Positions 33,009-45,313 are shown, counted from the first letter of the stretch. The stretch: 57,407 bases of DNA from Bifidobacterium ruminantium DSM 6489 (GCF_000770925.1 NZ_JDTK01000018.1:1-57407); one strand, 5' to 3'. The notes: generated by a model not told the origin, from the letters alone. Numbers and translations: made by a program.

Positions 33009-36000
33009 ATGTCGCGTCGGATTGAAAGAATGGCACACATGTCTCACCACACACCATCTGCCCCGGCAAACCAACCGGAACGCAACCGAACCATGCTCGA
33101 ACGCGTCAGGCAAGGTGTGCGCCACATCATCGACCAGACCAAAACGGAACACGGCCACGCCAACCCCTTCGGCAAGGCGCTCGGCAAACCCGACGACATC
33201 GTTGGCGAACTCACCCGCAACGCCATCCGTCTCAACCCGCTCGTCAAACGACACATCATCGACGGATTCAACGACGTACCGGGAAACCTACGCCTCGGAT
33301 GGGCACAACTGCCGCAAACCCACGGCCACGCATTCTCCATCGGACTTTTCACCGACAACGACCACTTCGCACAGATCGCGCTGGCCGACGGCAAGGCGCG
33401 CGTCTTCGCCGGCACGGATCCGGACATGGACACGCAGGAGCTCGAACCGCGTCTCGTCTTCGTCAAAGAGGAGACGCTCACACTGGCCGACGGCCCCAGA
33501 CTCGGCCATCCGGTCAAAGACAAGCCGAAAACGGTTCGCGCCATACAAGGCGGCGTCGTGGGACGCATGCCGGGCGGCCGCATGATGTGGCTCGCCTCAT
33601 GGCTCAAAACAGGCAACCGCTACACGCTTGAACAGATGCGCGCCAACCTGTCCGCCGACATGCGCTTCGACCTCGAATACCGGGACGCCATCACCATCGC
33701 CTTCTTCGCCGCATACATGCTGCCCCAGATGAACGGTCTGCTCATCGGCTTCGGCTCCGGCAACATCTTCCGCCGCCTCAACCGCGAAGCCCCCATGGGC
33801 GCCATCCGCCGTTCCATCCGCGACACCATGAGCGCGCGCTCGCACGGCATGCGCGTCTCCGGACTGGAAGACTATTTCGCCGACCTGATGCGCGAGGCGC
33901 ATGCGCTCGACGCCGTCCAAGGGCTTGAACCGGTGCACGGCGCCGAGCCACTGCATCTGTACACATCCAGCTACTCCGGCTGCTACTTCTTCGCATGGGA
34001 CTCGTCACTGCCATTCCCCGCGGCGCTCCACGCGCTCAATATCGAGGGCAACCTCAACCGTTTCGCAGCGGTCAGCTCATGGCTGGAACGCAACGCGCGC
34101 ATCGGAAGCCTGCCCACGGAAGACACGGTCACGCGAGCCCAGGCCGCTCAGATCGACTTCGCATTACTGGAGGATCCGGCGCTGATCGCGTTGAAACCGG
34201 ACGATCGGTTCGGTGCGATCCTCGACCCGAACCAGGATGACGGCATCCAGGCGGCCGCCCGCCTTGTGGACATCGCAGGCGACTTCAGACGGGAAGTCGC
34301 GGAAGCGACCACGAACAACACGCTTGGAGACGACCGCAGCGCGGATGGGGGATCCGAATGGGTGTACCGGCAGACCATGTCCCGTCTGCTGCGCAGCATG
34401 CGCCTGCCATACCGATTCGACGTCGACTTCAGATGCGATCTTCATGACGGCGAAGTCGCTATCGGCTTCACCTCAGCCGGCGTGTCCATGATGCCATCCA
34501 CCCGATATGACGCCTCGCGTCACGCGTGGGTGGATCTGACAGTCGCCGAGCGCGCGCGCATGAGCGCCGACTACAACCTGCGCGTCGGACTCATGATGGC
34601 CGCGTTGAGCTTCGGCGCCGACCCGAACGTCGAAAACGTATCGGTGCACATCGACTCAATCGGACTGGAGGAGGCCGTCGCCGAGCAGGACTCCGCCATC
34701 AGCGAGCTGATGAGCGAGGCGCTCAGCGCCTTCGAACGCATCCGCACCGGAGACATGGGTACGGCCGGATCCAAGGCTGATCCTAAAGACGGCGACTTTC
34801 ATGGCGACCCGTCACGGCCGACCCTGCCCCGAACCAGCGAGATCATCACGGATCCGGACGACTCCGGCACGCCCGACCATACGGACGCGGATGACACGCT
34901 CGACAGTCGATTCGAAGACCTGATGAAGGACATCGACCTCGACGAAATGGCATTCGAAGTGCCGGACGGCTCCACCGGCGACGGCAACGGCATCGCGCGC
35001 GATTCGGAATCCAACACGGACGAAGCCAACGGCCTGCCCGCCGACGAGGACGACCCGATGGCGCAGCTGCGCAAAAACCCGACCGTGCGCAACCTCGTCA
35101 CCGTCACCTTCACCCGAGACGAATTCCTGAAGCGGATCCGGGACAACGGGCTCGCCGACCCCACCGAGACCTACCGCATGTTCGACGCCGAAATGGACGT
35201 GGACGGCATGGGGGCGCTGAAGCCCATCGACGCCACCTTCGACCTGAGGGACAGTCGGTTCTCGCCGGCCGGCAGCCAAGAGGAGCCTGAACTCTCCGAT
35301 CTGCGTTTCAACGACCGCACCGCGCAGCTCTTCGGGTGCGACGACATGATGGGACTATCCATCCAACGCGCCGACCTGCTGCAACGCGCGGTAGGGGAGT
35401 TCCATCGCCTCGCGCAAAGCGACGGCATCGAATCAGTCGACAAGGCCAAACAGGCCATGGACATCATCAACGCCATCAGCGACCCCGAACTGACAGAGCT
35501 GGCCCCACAAGTCACCAGCGCGCTGATCGACGGCAACGATACCCCAGACTTCTCCTTCGCGCTTGCCGACTCGCTTGATGCCGACAGGCTCAAGGCCCGC
35601 GACCTGCTGTTCTCCGGGGAGATCGACCAGGCCATCGAAACCGCCCAGACGGCGCTGACCCGCATGGACCAGACGTTCGAGACGAACCCCGGCGTGCCCC
35701 GCTACTTCAATTCATACGCGGAACGCGTCATCTACAACCGCGTGTTCGCCACCAAGGACGAACGCACGGTGCTCATCCCCGACAACCTGTTCTACATGCA
35801 CATGGAGCTCGCGGACGTGCTCGCGCAGGTCAAAGGCGTCGATGCGGCCCTGCCCCATCTCAACGCCATGGTCCGCTACGCGCCCGCCTACCCGCTGTCG
35901 CATCTCAAGCTCGCCGTGCAGCTGGGACGCGCCGAGGATTGGGATCCGGCGCGCGCGGCCTGCCTCAACGCGCTGAACGTCGCCCTCGACCGTGAGGACG

Positions 36001-36398
36001 CGTCGTTCGCCTACTACCGGCTCGCCTACGCGGAATGGATGTGCGACCGCTTCGACATTGCGGCCGCCGCGTACATCATGAGCGAGGAGATCGCCCCCGG
36101 ACGAATTCCCATGTTGGAGAGCGAGCTGCAGGAACTGATGGGTCGAGCCCAATCGCAGTGCATACCGGTGCCGACGAACGTGCAGGAAGCCATCCACGTG
36201 CTTTCCGACGCGGGCCTGCCCGTATGGCCGAATACGTCGGTCGCTCCATTGATGCACAAAGCCGCGCGCGTCTGCGTGGACGAGGGCATGTTCGTGCCGG
36301 CTCGCACCCTCTCGGTCGCGGCGATGCGCATGGATTACGAGGACCGCGACGGCACGGATGTGGTGCAGATGCAGTTCCTGCGTTCTCTGAACAACTGA
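33009..36398 (+). CDS. Large cytoplasmic protein with TPR-like C-terminus, unknown function
   Basis: 1129 residues, no signal peptide. Residues 1-560 form a globular region of unknown type (RMMWLASWLKTGNRYTLEQM, LYTSSYSGCYFFAWDSSLPF, RLPYRFDVDFRCDLHDGEVA). Residues about 575-700 are acidic and low-complexity (DPDDSGTPDHTDADDTLDSR). The C-terminal third (about 820-1129) is alpha-helical with TPR-like spacing (ALPHLNAMVRYAPAYPLSHLKLAVQLGRAEDW, AYYRLAYAEWMCDRFDIAAAAYIMSEE). There is no ribosome site before ATG 33009, but TCTAAT six bases upstream supports a leaderless start; ATG 33030 and 33039 are alternatives. Next gene is ligA, 84 bases away. Confidence 0.75.
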   Translation: MSRRIERMAHMSHHTPSAPANQPERNRTMLERVRQGVRHIIDQTKTEHGHANPFGKALGKPDDIVGELTRNAIRLNPLVKRHIIDGFNDVPGNLRLGWAQLPQTHGHAFSIGLFTDNDHFAQIALADGKARVFAGTDPDMDTQELEPRLVFVKEETLTLADGPRLGHPVKDKPKTVRAIQGGVVGRMPGGRMMWLASWLKTGNRYTLEQMRANLSADMRFDLEYRDAITIAFFAAYMLPQMNGLLIGFGSGNIFRRLNREAPMGAIRRSIRDTMSARSHGMRVSGLEDYFADLMREAHALDAVQGLEPVHGAEPLHLYTSSYSGCYFFAWDSSLPFPAALHALNIEGNLNRFAAVSSWLERNARIGSLPTEDTVTRAQAAQIDFALLEDPALIALKPDDRFGAILDPNQDDGIQAAARLVDIAGDFRREVAEATTNNTLGDDRSADGGSEWVYRQTMSRLLRSMRLPYRFDVDFRCDLHDGEVAIGFTSAGVSMMPSTRYDASRHAWVDLTVAERARMSADYNLRVGLMMAALSFGADPNVENVSVHIDSIGLEEAVAEQDSAISELMSEALSAFERIRTGDMGTAGSKADPKDGDFHGDPSRPTLPRTSEIITDPDDSGTPDHTDADDTLDSRFEDLMKDIDLDEMAFEVPDGSTGDGNGIARDSESNTDEANGLPADEDDPMAQLRKNPTVRNLVTVTFTRDEFLKRIRDNGLADPTETYRMFDAEMDVDGMGALKPIDATFDLRDSRFSPAGSQEEPELSDLRFNDRTAQLFGCDDMMGLSIQRADLLQRAVGEFHRLAQSDGIESVDKAKQAMDIINAISDPELTELAPQVTSALIDGNDTPDFSFALADSLDADRLKARDLLFSGEIDQAIETAQTALTRMDQTFETNPGVPRYFNSYAERVIYNRVFATKDERTVLIPDNLFYMHMELADVLAQVKGVDAALPHLNAMVRYAPAYPLSHLKLAVQLGRAEDWDPARAACLNALNVALDREDASFAYYRLAYAEWMCDRFDIAAAAYIMSEEIAPGRIPMLESELQELMGRAQSQCIPVPTNVQEAIHVLSDAGLPVWPNTSVAPLMHKAARVCVDEGMFVPARTLSVAAMRMDYEDRDGTDVVQMQFLRSLNN

Positions 36399-39161
<2,763 letters not shown>

Positions 39162-39226
39162 CCGCCGCAACATCTGGCATGCCGTGCCGCGAACCGCTAC
39201 TCTGGTATGCGGCACAAGGAGGAAAC

Positions 39227-40348
39227 ATGAGCGACGAGCGCACCATCGAAGCGCGCATCTATGAACGACTGAGCAAGGTGATCGATCCCGAATTGGGTAA
39301 ATCCGTCACCGATTTGGGCATGATCGCCGCCATCGATGTCACACCGATGACAGGCGGAGATAACACGTACGGCGTGCGCGTGCGGGTGGAACTGACAGTG
39401 GAAGGCTGCCCGCTGTCGCAAGCCATCACCGACCGAATCAATGAGGCGGTCGCCTCGTATCCCGACGCCACACTGGTGCCCAGCATCGAAGTCGGCTCCA
39501 TGAGCCAGGACAAGCTCACCCAACTGGTGGCGGGCCTCAAATCGGAGCGCAAACAGAATCCGTTCAACAAGCCCGGCATCAAAACCCGCATCTTCGCCAT
39601 CGCGTCCGGCAAAGGCGGCGTGGGCAAATCGTCCGTCACCGCAAATCTGGCGGCCACGTTTGCGGCGCTTGGCTACGATACCGCCGCCATCGACGCGGAC
39701 ATCTACGGCTTCTCACTGCCACGGCTGTTCGGCGTGCATTCGCAGCCTACGAACCTGAACGGCATGCTCATGCCGGTCAACGCATGGGGTGTGAAACTGA
39801 TCTCCATCGGCATGTTCGCCGGAGCGGACAGAGCCATCCTGTGGCGTGGCCCGCGCCTGCAGCGTTCGCTGGAACAGTTCCTGTCCGACGTATGGTGGGG
39901 CGAACCCGACGTGCTGTTGCTTGATCTGGCTCCCGGAACCGGCGACATGGCCATTTCCGTGGCGCAGGCCTTGCCGAACGCCGAATTGGTGGTGGTCACC
40001 ACGCCACAGCCGTCCGCTTCCGACATCGCGGTGCGTTCCGGTCTGGTGGCGCTGCAGGTGCCGATGAAGGTGCGCGGCGTCGTGGAGAACATGAGCTATT
40101 ACGAGCACAAGGGCGAGAAGCTGCGCATCTTCGGCGAAGGAGGGGGCGCGCGTGTGTCCGAACAGCTGACACGCAGTCTCGGCTATGATGTGCCGTTGCT
40201 CGCGCAGCTTCCGCTGGAGCCTGAATTGCGTGAAACTGGCGAGGCTGGACGTCCGGCCGTGTTGACCGAGGAAGGCGCATTGCGTACGGATGGTATCGGC
40301 GATACCTTCAAAGGTCTTGCCGAATCGCTGATGCGCATGCCGGCCTAG
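39227..40348 (+). CDS. apbC: Mrp/ApbC-type Fe-S cluster carrier ATPase
   Basis: 373 residues. An N-terminal MIP18/DUF59 domain (IYERLSKVIDPELGKSVTDLGMI) precedes a deviant-Walker P-loop ATPase: ASGKGGVGKSSVTANLA (about 128) and DVLLLDLAPGTGDMAIS. It carries and inserts iron-sulfur clusters. VRGVVENMSYYEHKGEKLRIFGEGGGARVS lacks the CxxC of many homologues at the usual place, replaced by YYEHKGEK. AAGGAGGAA precedes ATG 39227. Confidence 0.9.
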   Translation: MSDERTIEARIYERLSKVIDPELGKSVTDLGMIAAIDVTPMTGGDNTYGVRVRVELTVEGCPLSQAITDRINEAVASYPDATLVPSIEVGSMSQDKLTQLVAGLKSERKQNPFNKPGIKTRIFAIASGKGGVGKSSVTANLAATFAALGYDTAAIDADIYGFSLPRLFGVHSQPTNLNGMLMPVNAWGVKLISIGMFAGADRAILWRGPRLQRSLEQFLSDVWWGEPDVLLLDLAPGTGDMAISVAQALPNAELVVVTTPQPSASDIAVRSGLVALQVPMKVRGVVENMSYYEHKGEKLRIFGEGGGARVSEQLTRSLGYDVPLLAQLPLEPELRETGEAGRPAVLTEEGALRTDGIGDTFKGLAESLMRMPA

Positions 40349-40411
40349 AAGGCTGATAGAGCAATCGCCGCTGGCTCATATCTCGGCAACAATCACGAAA
40401 CGAGAGAATCC

Positions 40412-40440
40412 TGGTATATATCGCGGGATGCATGTAGTAT
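40412..40440 (+). promoter_or_regulatory. Promoter of the TPP-controlled operon
   Basis: TGGTAT (40412-40417) and TAGTAT (40435-40440) are spaced by 17 bases, immediately upstream of the thiamin-pyrophosphate riboswitch. Confidence 0.45.
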
Positions 40441-40449
40441 TAGGGGTAG

Positions 40450-40526
40450 ACACGGGGGCTACATGGCTGAGAAGAAGCAACCGCTTCGACCGTATGAACG
40501 TATACCGGGTAATGCCGGCGCACGGA
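40450..40526 (+). promoter_or_regulatory. TPP riboswitch (THI element)
   Basis: The conserved elements are visible: GGGGGCTACATGGCTGAGAAG (split as GGGGGCT and GGCTGAGA at 40464-40475), then the second arm with TATGAACGTATACCGGGTAATGCCGG and CGCACGGA. Downstream, GTGCCT and AGGCGC may form a hairpin covering the AGAGAGAGG ribosome site, which would give translational control. It precedes a YkoE-type S component, as is common for thiamin precursor transport. Confidence 0.92.
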
Positions 40527-40573
40527 TGTCATCCCAATGCCCGTGCCTTATCGAAGAGAGAGGCGCATTTTCC

Positions 40574-41188
40574 ATGACCGAGCAAGAACGGTCTTCCGTA
40601 ATTCGTAAACACAGCAACAAGTGGCGCGTGGTCGATATCGTCGTGACCGCCATCATCGCCGTCGCATCCGGCGTGATCTTCTGGGGCTGGGACATCGTCT
40701 GCACCGCCCCATTGGCTATTTTCGAAGCGGTGACCCCTGGCTTTGAGGGGCTGCTCAACGTCTTCTGGCTGTTCGCCGGTCCTCTGGCGGCCATCATCGT
40801 ACGCAAGCCCGGCGCCGCGCTGTTCGCAGAGACCCTTGCAGCGGCGCTCGAACTCACCATGGGCAATCAGTGGGGCGTCGGCGGTTCCCTGATCGTCGGC
40901 ATCATGCAGGGCCTTGGCGCCGAAATCGGATTCGCGATCTTCGCATACAAGAAGTGGAACCCGCTGTCCACCGCCATTTCCGGCGCTCTTGCGGGCATCG
41001 GTTGCGGTCTGTACTACTGGCTCACCAATCCGGCTTGGAGCGTGCTGCGCGCAAGCATCTACCTGGGCACATCCATCATTTCCGGAGCGATTCTCGCGGG
41101 CTTGGTGATGTATCTCCTGCAGGTGGCCATCGCCAAGACCGGCGTGCTTGACCGTTTCGAATCCGGCCGCACGCAGGAACTGGTCTGA
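40574..41188 (+). CDS. ykoE: ECF transporter S component, YkoE family (thiamin precursor)
   Basis: 204 residues, five or six membrane helices (VVDIVVTAIIAVASGVIFWGW, LNVFWLFAGPLAAIIV, SLIVGIMQGLGAEIGFAIFA, SGALAGIGCGLYYWL, SGAILAGLVMYLLQVAI). The IFWGWDIVCTAPLAIFEA and GNQWGVGGSLIVGI segments fit YkoE, the substrate-binding part of the hydroxymethylpyrimidine/thiamin-moiety transporter. The start is ATG 40574; the longer frame from 40463 would run through the riboswitch and is rejected. YkoD- and YkoC-type genes follow on the same strand. Confidence 0.92.
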   Translation: MTEQERSSVIRKHSNKWRVVDIVVTAIIAVASGVIFWGWDIVCTAPLAIFEAVTPGFEGLLNVFWLFAGPLAAIIVRKPGAALFAETLAAALELTMGNQWGVGGSLIVGIMQGLGAEIGFAIFAYKKWNPLSTAISGALAGIGCGLYYWLTNPAWSVLRASIYLGTSIISGAILAGLVMYLLQVAIAKTGVLDRFESGRTQELV

Positions 41189-41302
41189 CCCGCCGATGAA
41201 GAGCGAATCCCGCATGCCGATATGGTGTCGCGGGATTTTTCTTGTGCAGCTGCGGAACCATGATGGGGAATGCGGCATGGCGGGCAATAGAAAGGGCGAT
41301 GA

Positions 41303-42793
41303 ATGACCACCGACGTTCGGAATATGACCGCGGCCCGGGTGACCGCGCATGATTGGGGATGGAGGCATGCCTCACGCAAGGATTTCGCGTTGCGACATGT
41401 CGACTTCGACATCAAGCCGGGGGAGCGTGTGCTGTTGCTCGGTGCTTCCGGGACGGGAAAATCGACGCTGATGTCCGGCATGGCCGGCGTGCTTGGCGGC
41501 GATGATGAGGGCGAGCGGGAAGGCGAGCTGCTTATCGACGGCGTCGATGCCCGCGAGGCGCGTGGCCGTTGCGGTCTCGTGCTTCAGGATCCGGATTCGC
41601 AGACGATTCTCGAACGGGTCGGAGATGACACCGCATTCGGCTGTGAGAACCTGAATCTGCCGAAGGGCGAGATCTGGCAACGCGCACGGGCCTCCCTCGA
41701 CCTCGTCGGACTTGGTTACATGCCGTTCGACCGTTCGACGAGAGGGCTTTCCGGTGGCCAACGTCAGCGACTTGCGCTGGCTGGCGTGCTGGCCATGCAT
41801 CCCGGGCTGCTGCTGCTTGACGAACCCACCGCCAATCTTGATCCGGATGGCGTCAGGGAAGTGCACGATGCCGTCCGCCGAGTGTTCGAACAGACCCATG
41901 AGACGCTGGTGGTGGTGGAGCATCACATCGACGTGTGGCTCGACCTGGTGGACCGCGTCATCGTGCTTGGCAAGCCTGAAGAGGATTCGCTCGTCGGCGG
42001 AGTGATAGCCGACGGCACTCCTGACGAGGTGTTCGGCCGCATGTCGCGGACACTTGCCGATGGCGGAGCATGGGTTCCCGGACGCGCCATAGAAATGCAC
42101 ACGCCCCGACCGGAACACCATGAATTGCATGACGTTGTGCTGCATACGGAGGATTTGAGTTTCGGCTATGGTTTTCCCCTTGGCGAGCATGTCGATCTGG
42201 AATTCCATGCCGGCGAGGTAATCGCGTTGACCGGTAGGAACGGAGCGGGAAAATCCACGCTTGGCCTTACTTTGGCGGGGCTGCTCAGACCGATCTCCGG
42301 AAAGGTGCGCATGGCGGACAATCTCGTGCCCGACCATCGTGAAAACAATGTGATCACATGGAAAAGCCGTGAATTGTTGGGCCGTGTCGGCATGGTGTTC
42401 CAAGAGCCCGAACACCAGTTTGTGGCCGCCACCGTACGCGACGAAGTGGCCATCGGACCCAAAACCATGGGAAAGTCCGATGAGGAGGCATACGCCATCG
42501 CGGACACTCTGTTGGAACGGCTGCAGCTATCCCGTTTCGCCAAGGCGAATCCATTTACCTTATCAGGCGGCGAAAAAAGAAGGCTGTCCGTGGCGTCCAT
42601 GCTTGCGGACGCGCCGAAGGTGCTGGTCATGGACGAACCGACGTTCGGACAGGATTTCACCACATGGACCAGCATGGTTCGGCTTATCGCCGGTGTACGT
42701 GACCAAGGATGCGCGGTAATCGTGATCACCCATGACGAGCCGCTCATCACGGCGTTGGGCGCGCGTCGCATTCTGGTCAGCGTGGGGGAGTGA
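41303..42793 (+). CDS. ykoD: YkoD-type double ABC ATPase of an ECF transporter
   Basis: 496 residues with two ATPase domains in one chain. Domain 1: GASGTGKSTLM, GLSGGQRQRLALAG and LLLLDEPTANLDPDG. Domain 2 (from about 275): GRNGAGKSTLGLT, TLSGGEKRRLSVAS and KVLVMDEPTFGQD. It couples ATP hydrolysis to transport with the adjacent YkoE and YkoC. Upstream AAAGGGCGATGA precedes ATG 41303. Its TGA falls just before the next gene's ATG, so the two are translationally coupled. Confidence 0.92.
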   Translation: MTTDVRNMTAARVTAHDWGWRHASRKDFALRHVDFDIKPGERVLLLGASGTGKSTLMSGMAGVLGGDDEGEREGELLIDGVDAREARGRCGLVLQDPDSQTILERVGDDTAFGCENLNLPKGEIWQRARASLDLVGLGYMPFDRSTRGLSGGQRQRLALAGVLAMHPGLLLLDEPTANLDPDGVREVHDAVRRVFEQTHETLVVVEHHIDVWLDLVDRVIVLGKPEEDSLVGGVIADGTPDEVFGRMSRTLADGGAWVPGRAIEMHTPRPEHHELHDVVLHTEDLSFGYGFPLGEHVDLEFHAGEVIALTGRNGAGKSTLGLTLAGLLRPISGKVRMADNLVPDHRENNVITWKSRELLGRVGMVFQEPEHQFVAATVRDEVAIGPKTMGKSDEEAYAIADTLLERLQLSRFAKANPFTLSGGEKRRLSVASMLADAPKVLVMDEPTFGQDFTTWTSMVRLIAGVRDQGCAVIVITHDEPLITALGARRILVSVGE

Positions 42794-42794
42794 T

Positions 42795-43673
42795 ATGGAA
42801 GAGACCAACGACAACGGTGTACAGACCATGAATGAACAGGTGGAGACCATCACCGTGGTGTCCCGCGGGAACCGCCGCAAGGATGCGAGACCGGCATCGC
42901 CATCATGGTTCGTGGCGAAGCTCAATCCGGTGAGCCGTTTCATCGGTGCCCTGCTGCTTTGCATTCCGATGTTCCTCACATTGGACATCGTTTCGGCATC
43001 CGTGGCGTTCGGATTGGAAGTGCTTCTGCTGTGGATCGGTGGTGTGGCCCCTTGGACGGTGCTGCGCAAGACCTGGCCCGTCTGGATAGCGGCGGCGGGC
43101 AGCTTCATATCCGTGGCGCTGTACGGCAAGACCTCCGGTGAGATACTGGCCAACTTTGGTGGGATAATCGTCATTTCCCAAGGCTCGCTCTATCTGGCTC
43201 TGGCCACGTTCCTGCGCGTCGCCGCGATCGCGGTGCCGGGCGTGATTCTGGCTTTGGGACTTGATCCGACCGACCTCGCCGACGGTCTTGTGCAGATTCT
43301 GCATCTGCCGCAACGCTTCGTATATGGCGGGCTTGCCGGCATGCGCATGTTCACGTTGCTGCAGGACGATTGGCGAGCGCTCGGCCGTTCGCGCCGTTCG
43401 CGCGGTCTTGGCGATGGCAGCACCATCAAACGCGTGTTCTCACAGGCGTTCAGCCTGCTCGTCGGCTCCATCAGACGCGGCACGAAACTCGCCACCGCCA
43501 TGGAGGCCCGCGGATTCGGTTCCGACGCGCCGCGCAGCCAGGCGAGGGAATCGAAACTGCATGCGGTCGACTGGCTGTTCTATGCCATCTGCATCGCAGT
43601 GCCGGCAATCGCATTGGTCACGGCGTATTGCACGGGCTACTGGCATTGGGCGTTCAGCAACGTATCCAGCTGA
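42795..43673 (+). CDS. ykoC: YkoC-type T component of an ECF transporter
   Basis: 292 residues. A cytoplasmic N-terminal 40 or so residues, then membrane helices (FIGALLLCIPMFLTLDIVSA, WIAAAGSFISVALYG, LYLALATFLRVAAIAVPGVIL). The C-terminal coupling region RRSRGLGD and TKLATAMEARGFGSDA is the EcfT signature that contacts the ATPases. ATG 42795 overlaps the ykoD stop, GGGGGAG being the ribosome site inside ykoD. A bidirectional terminator follows. Confidence 0.92.
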   Translation: MEETNDNGVQTMNEQVETITVVSRGNRRKDARPASPSWFVAKLNPVSRFIGALLLCIPMFLTLDIVSASVAFGLEVLLLWIGGVAPWTVLRKTWPVWIAAAGSFISVALYGKTSGEILANFGGIIVISQGSLYLALATFLRVAAIAVPGVILALGLDPTDLADGLVQILHLPQRFVYGGLAGMRMFTLLQDDWRALGRSRRSRGLGDGSTIKRVFSQAFSLLVGSIRRGTKLATAMEARGFGSDAPRSQARESKLHAVDWLFYAICIAVPAIALVTAYCTGYWHWAFSNVSS

Positions 43674-43692
43674 CGATTGGAAGGCTGATTGC

Positions 43693-43746
43693 AAAAAACG
43701 CTTCCCGCGCATGTCCTGATGAGGATGACGCGGGAAGCGTTTTTTG
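43693..43746. terminator. Bidirectional intrinsic terminator
   Basis: AAAAAACGCTTCCCGCG (43693-43709) and its complement (43730-43746) form a 17-bp stem with A/T runs at each outer end. It closes both the ykoEDC operon and the convergent dipeptidase gene. Confidence 0.92.
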
Positions 43747-43782
43747 TCAATGCGGATCAGAAATCCCGTCCGCGGCAAGCGC

Positions 43783-45150
43783 CTATCTGGCGAGCTTGTC
43801 GAGCAGCAGCGCTTCGGTGATGACGTTGTTCTTCAGCGCCGGCAGGCTGATGGATTCGTTCGGGCTGTGTGCGTTGGCCTTCGGATCCTCCGGGCCGGTG
43901 ACGAGCACCTGCGCCTTCGGGAAGATGCGTTGCAGTTCCGGGATGAACGGAATGGAACCACCTTCGCCCTTGTTGACCGGAGCCACACCGAACGCTTCCT
44001 CCATGGCGTCCATGGCGTCCTTGGTGGCCTCAGCATTCGGATCCATGGCCCAGCCCATGCCGTTGTCGAGCTTGTCGACCCACACTTCGGCACCGAACGG
44101 CGCATGCTCCACCATGAACTTGGCCAATGCGTCCTGCGCCTCTTCCGGACGCTGGTTTGGCGCGGTGCGCAGGCTCAGACGGAACGTGGTCTCGGGGGAG
44201 ATGACGTTGAAGGAACCCTTCACAGGATGCGCGTCGAAACCGATGACGGTGACGCTCGGCTTGGTCCACAGGCGAGAGGCCAACGAGCCGGTGCCGGCGA
44301 AACGATACGATTCGACGGTTCCCGTATCCGCGCGCACGGTCGCTTCATCCATATCGCGCTGCAGGCCGCCGACCGGTTCTTCGGAGGCGATGCCGGGCAC
44401 CGCCAAATCGCCGTTTTTGTCATACATGGAGGAGATCAGCATCGCTGCCAGCGTGTTCGCGTCGAGAATCGGACCTCCATATTGGCCGGAATGCACCGGA
44501 TGTTCCAGCGCCTTGACATGCACGTCGATATCGGTGTTGCCGCGCAGCGAGGTGGTCAGCGACGGAATCTCAGCGGACCAATTGCCCGAATCGGCCACAA
44601 TGATTACATCGGAATCGAATTCGTCCCTGTGGTCTTCGATGAATGGGATGAAACTCGGCGAGCCCATCTCTTCCTCGCCTTCGATGAACACCTTGATGTT
44701 CACTTTCAGCTCGTCGCCCAATGCCTTCAACGCGCCGGAATGAATCGCGATTCCGCCGCCGTCGTCCGCGGAGCCACGGCCGTACAGCCGCGTACCGATT
44801 TCAGTGCCGACGAACGGATCGGTGTTCCACGCGCTCGGATCGGGCACCGGCTGCACGTCGTGATGCGCATACAACAGCACGGTCGGCGCGTTGTCATCGA
44901 CGATTTTCGAGCCGATGACCTCCCATGCGCCCGGCGTGCCGTCCGGATTGCGTGATTGCGCGACCTTGGCGTCAACGCCGACCTCACGCAGCTGCTCCGC
45001 AACGAATTCGGCGGAACGCCTCATATGATCCGCGGTGATGCCTTTCGCGGAAATCGATTGCAATGCTATCTTCTTGTTCAGCACGTCGACGATGCGGCTG
45101 AAATCCGCTTCGACGCGCGCACGAATCTCCTCGGTGCGTGAATCTTCCAT
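43783..45150 (-). CDS. M20-family dipeptidase
   Basis: 455 residues. Metal-site motifs of the M20 family are complete: LLYAHHDVQPVPD, YGRGSADDGGGI, IEGEEEMGSPSF with the catalytic Glu pair, VIIVADSGNWS, and the terminal HSPNESISLPAL histidine. The LDAN/HSGQYGG segment marks the lid domain. It probably splits dipeptides or tripeptides in the cytoplasm. AAGGAGTAC lies before ATG 45150; the longer ORF upstream lacks coding character. TACAAT on the minus strand at 45225-45220 could be its -10. Confidence 0.92.
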   Translation of the reverse strand: MEDSRTEEIRARVEADFSRIVDVLNKKIALQSISAKGITADHMRRSAEFVAEQLREVGVDAKVAQSRNPDGTPGAWEVIGSKIVDDNAPTVLLYAHHDVQPVPDPSAWNTDPFVGTEIGTRLYGRGSADDGGGIAIHSGALKALGDELKVNIKVFIEGEEEMGSPSFIPFIEDHRDEFDSDVIIVADSGNWSAEIPSLTTSLRGNTDIDVHVKALEHPVHSGQYGGPILDANTLAAMLISSMYDKNGDLAVPGIASEEPVGGLQRDMDEATVRADTGTVESYRFAGTGSLASRLWTKPSVTVIGFDAHPVKGSFNVISPETTFRLSLRTAPNQRPEEAQDALAKFMVEHAPFGAEVWVDKLDNGMGWAMDPNAEATKDAMDAMEEAFGVAPVNKGEGGSIPFIPELQRIFPKAQVLVTGPEDPKANAHSPNESISLPALKNNVITEALLLDKLAR

Positions 45151-45313
45151 AATCCTGGTACTCCTTATATGCAACATGTGCGCGTCATGGACGCGGTCGA
45201 ATATCCGTAACGAGTGACCATTGTATCCGGCTGTCATGGCGCATCCAACCGGTTTCAGGGGTGGTGTCGTGACCTTTGTTGGGCGTCGATACGTCACCTT
45301 ACGCTCTATAGGC

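Noticed and set aside
40463..40573. Upstream extension of ykoE to an earlier ATG
   Set aside because: The extension would translate the TPP riboswitch; ATG 40574 directly precedes the YkoE-like sequence.
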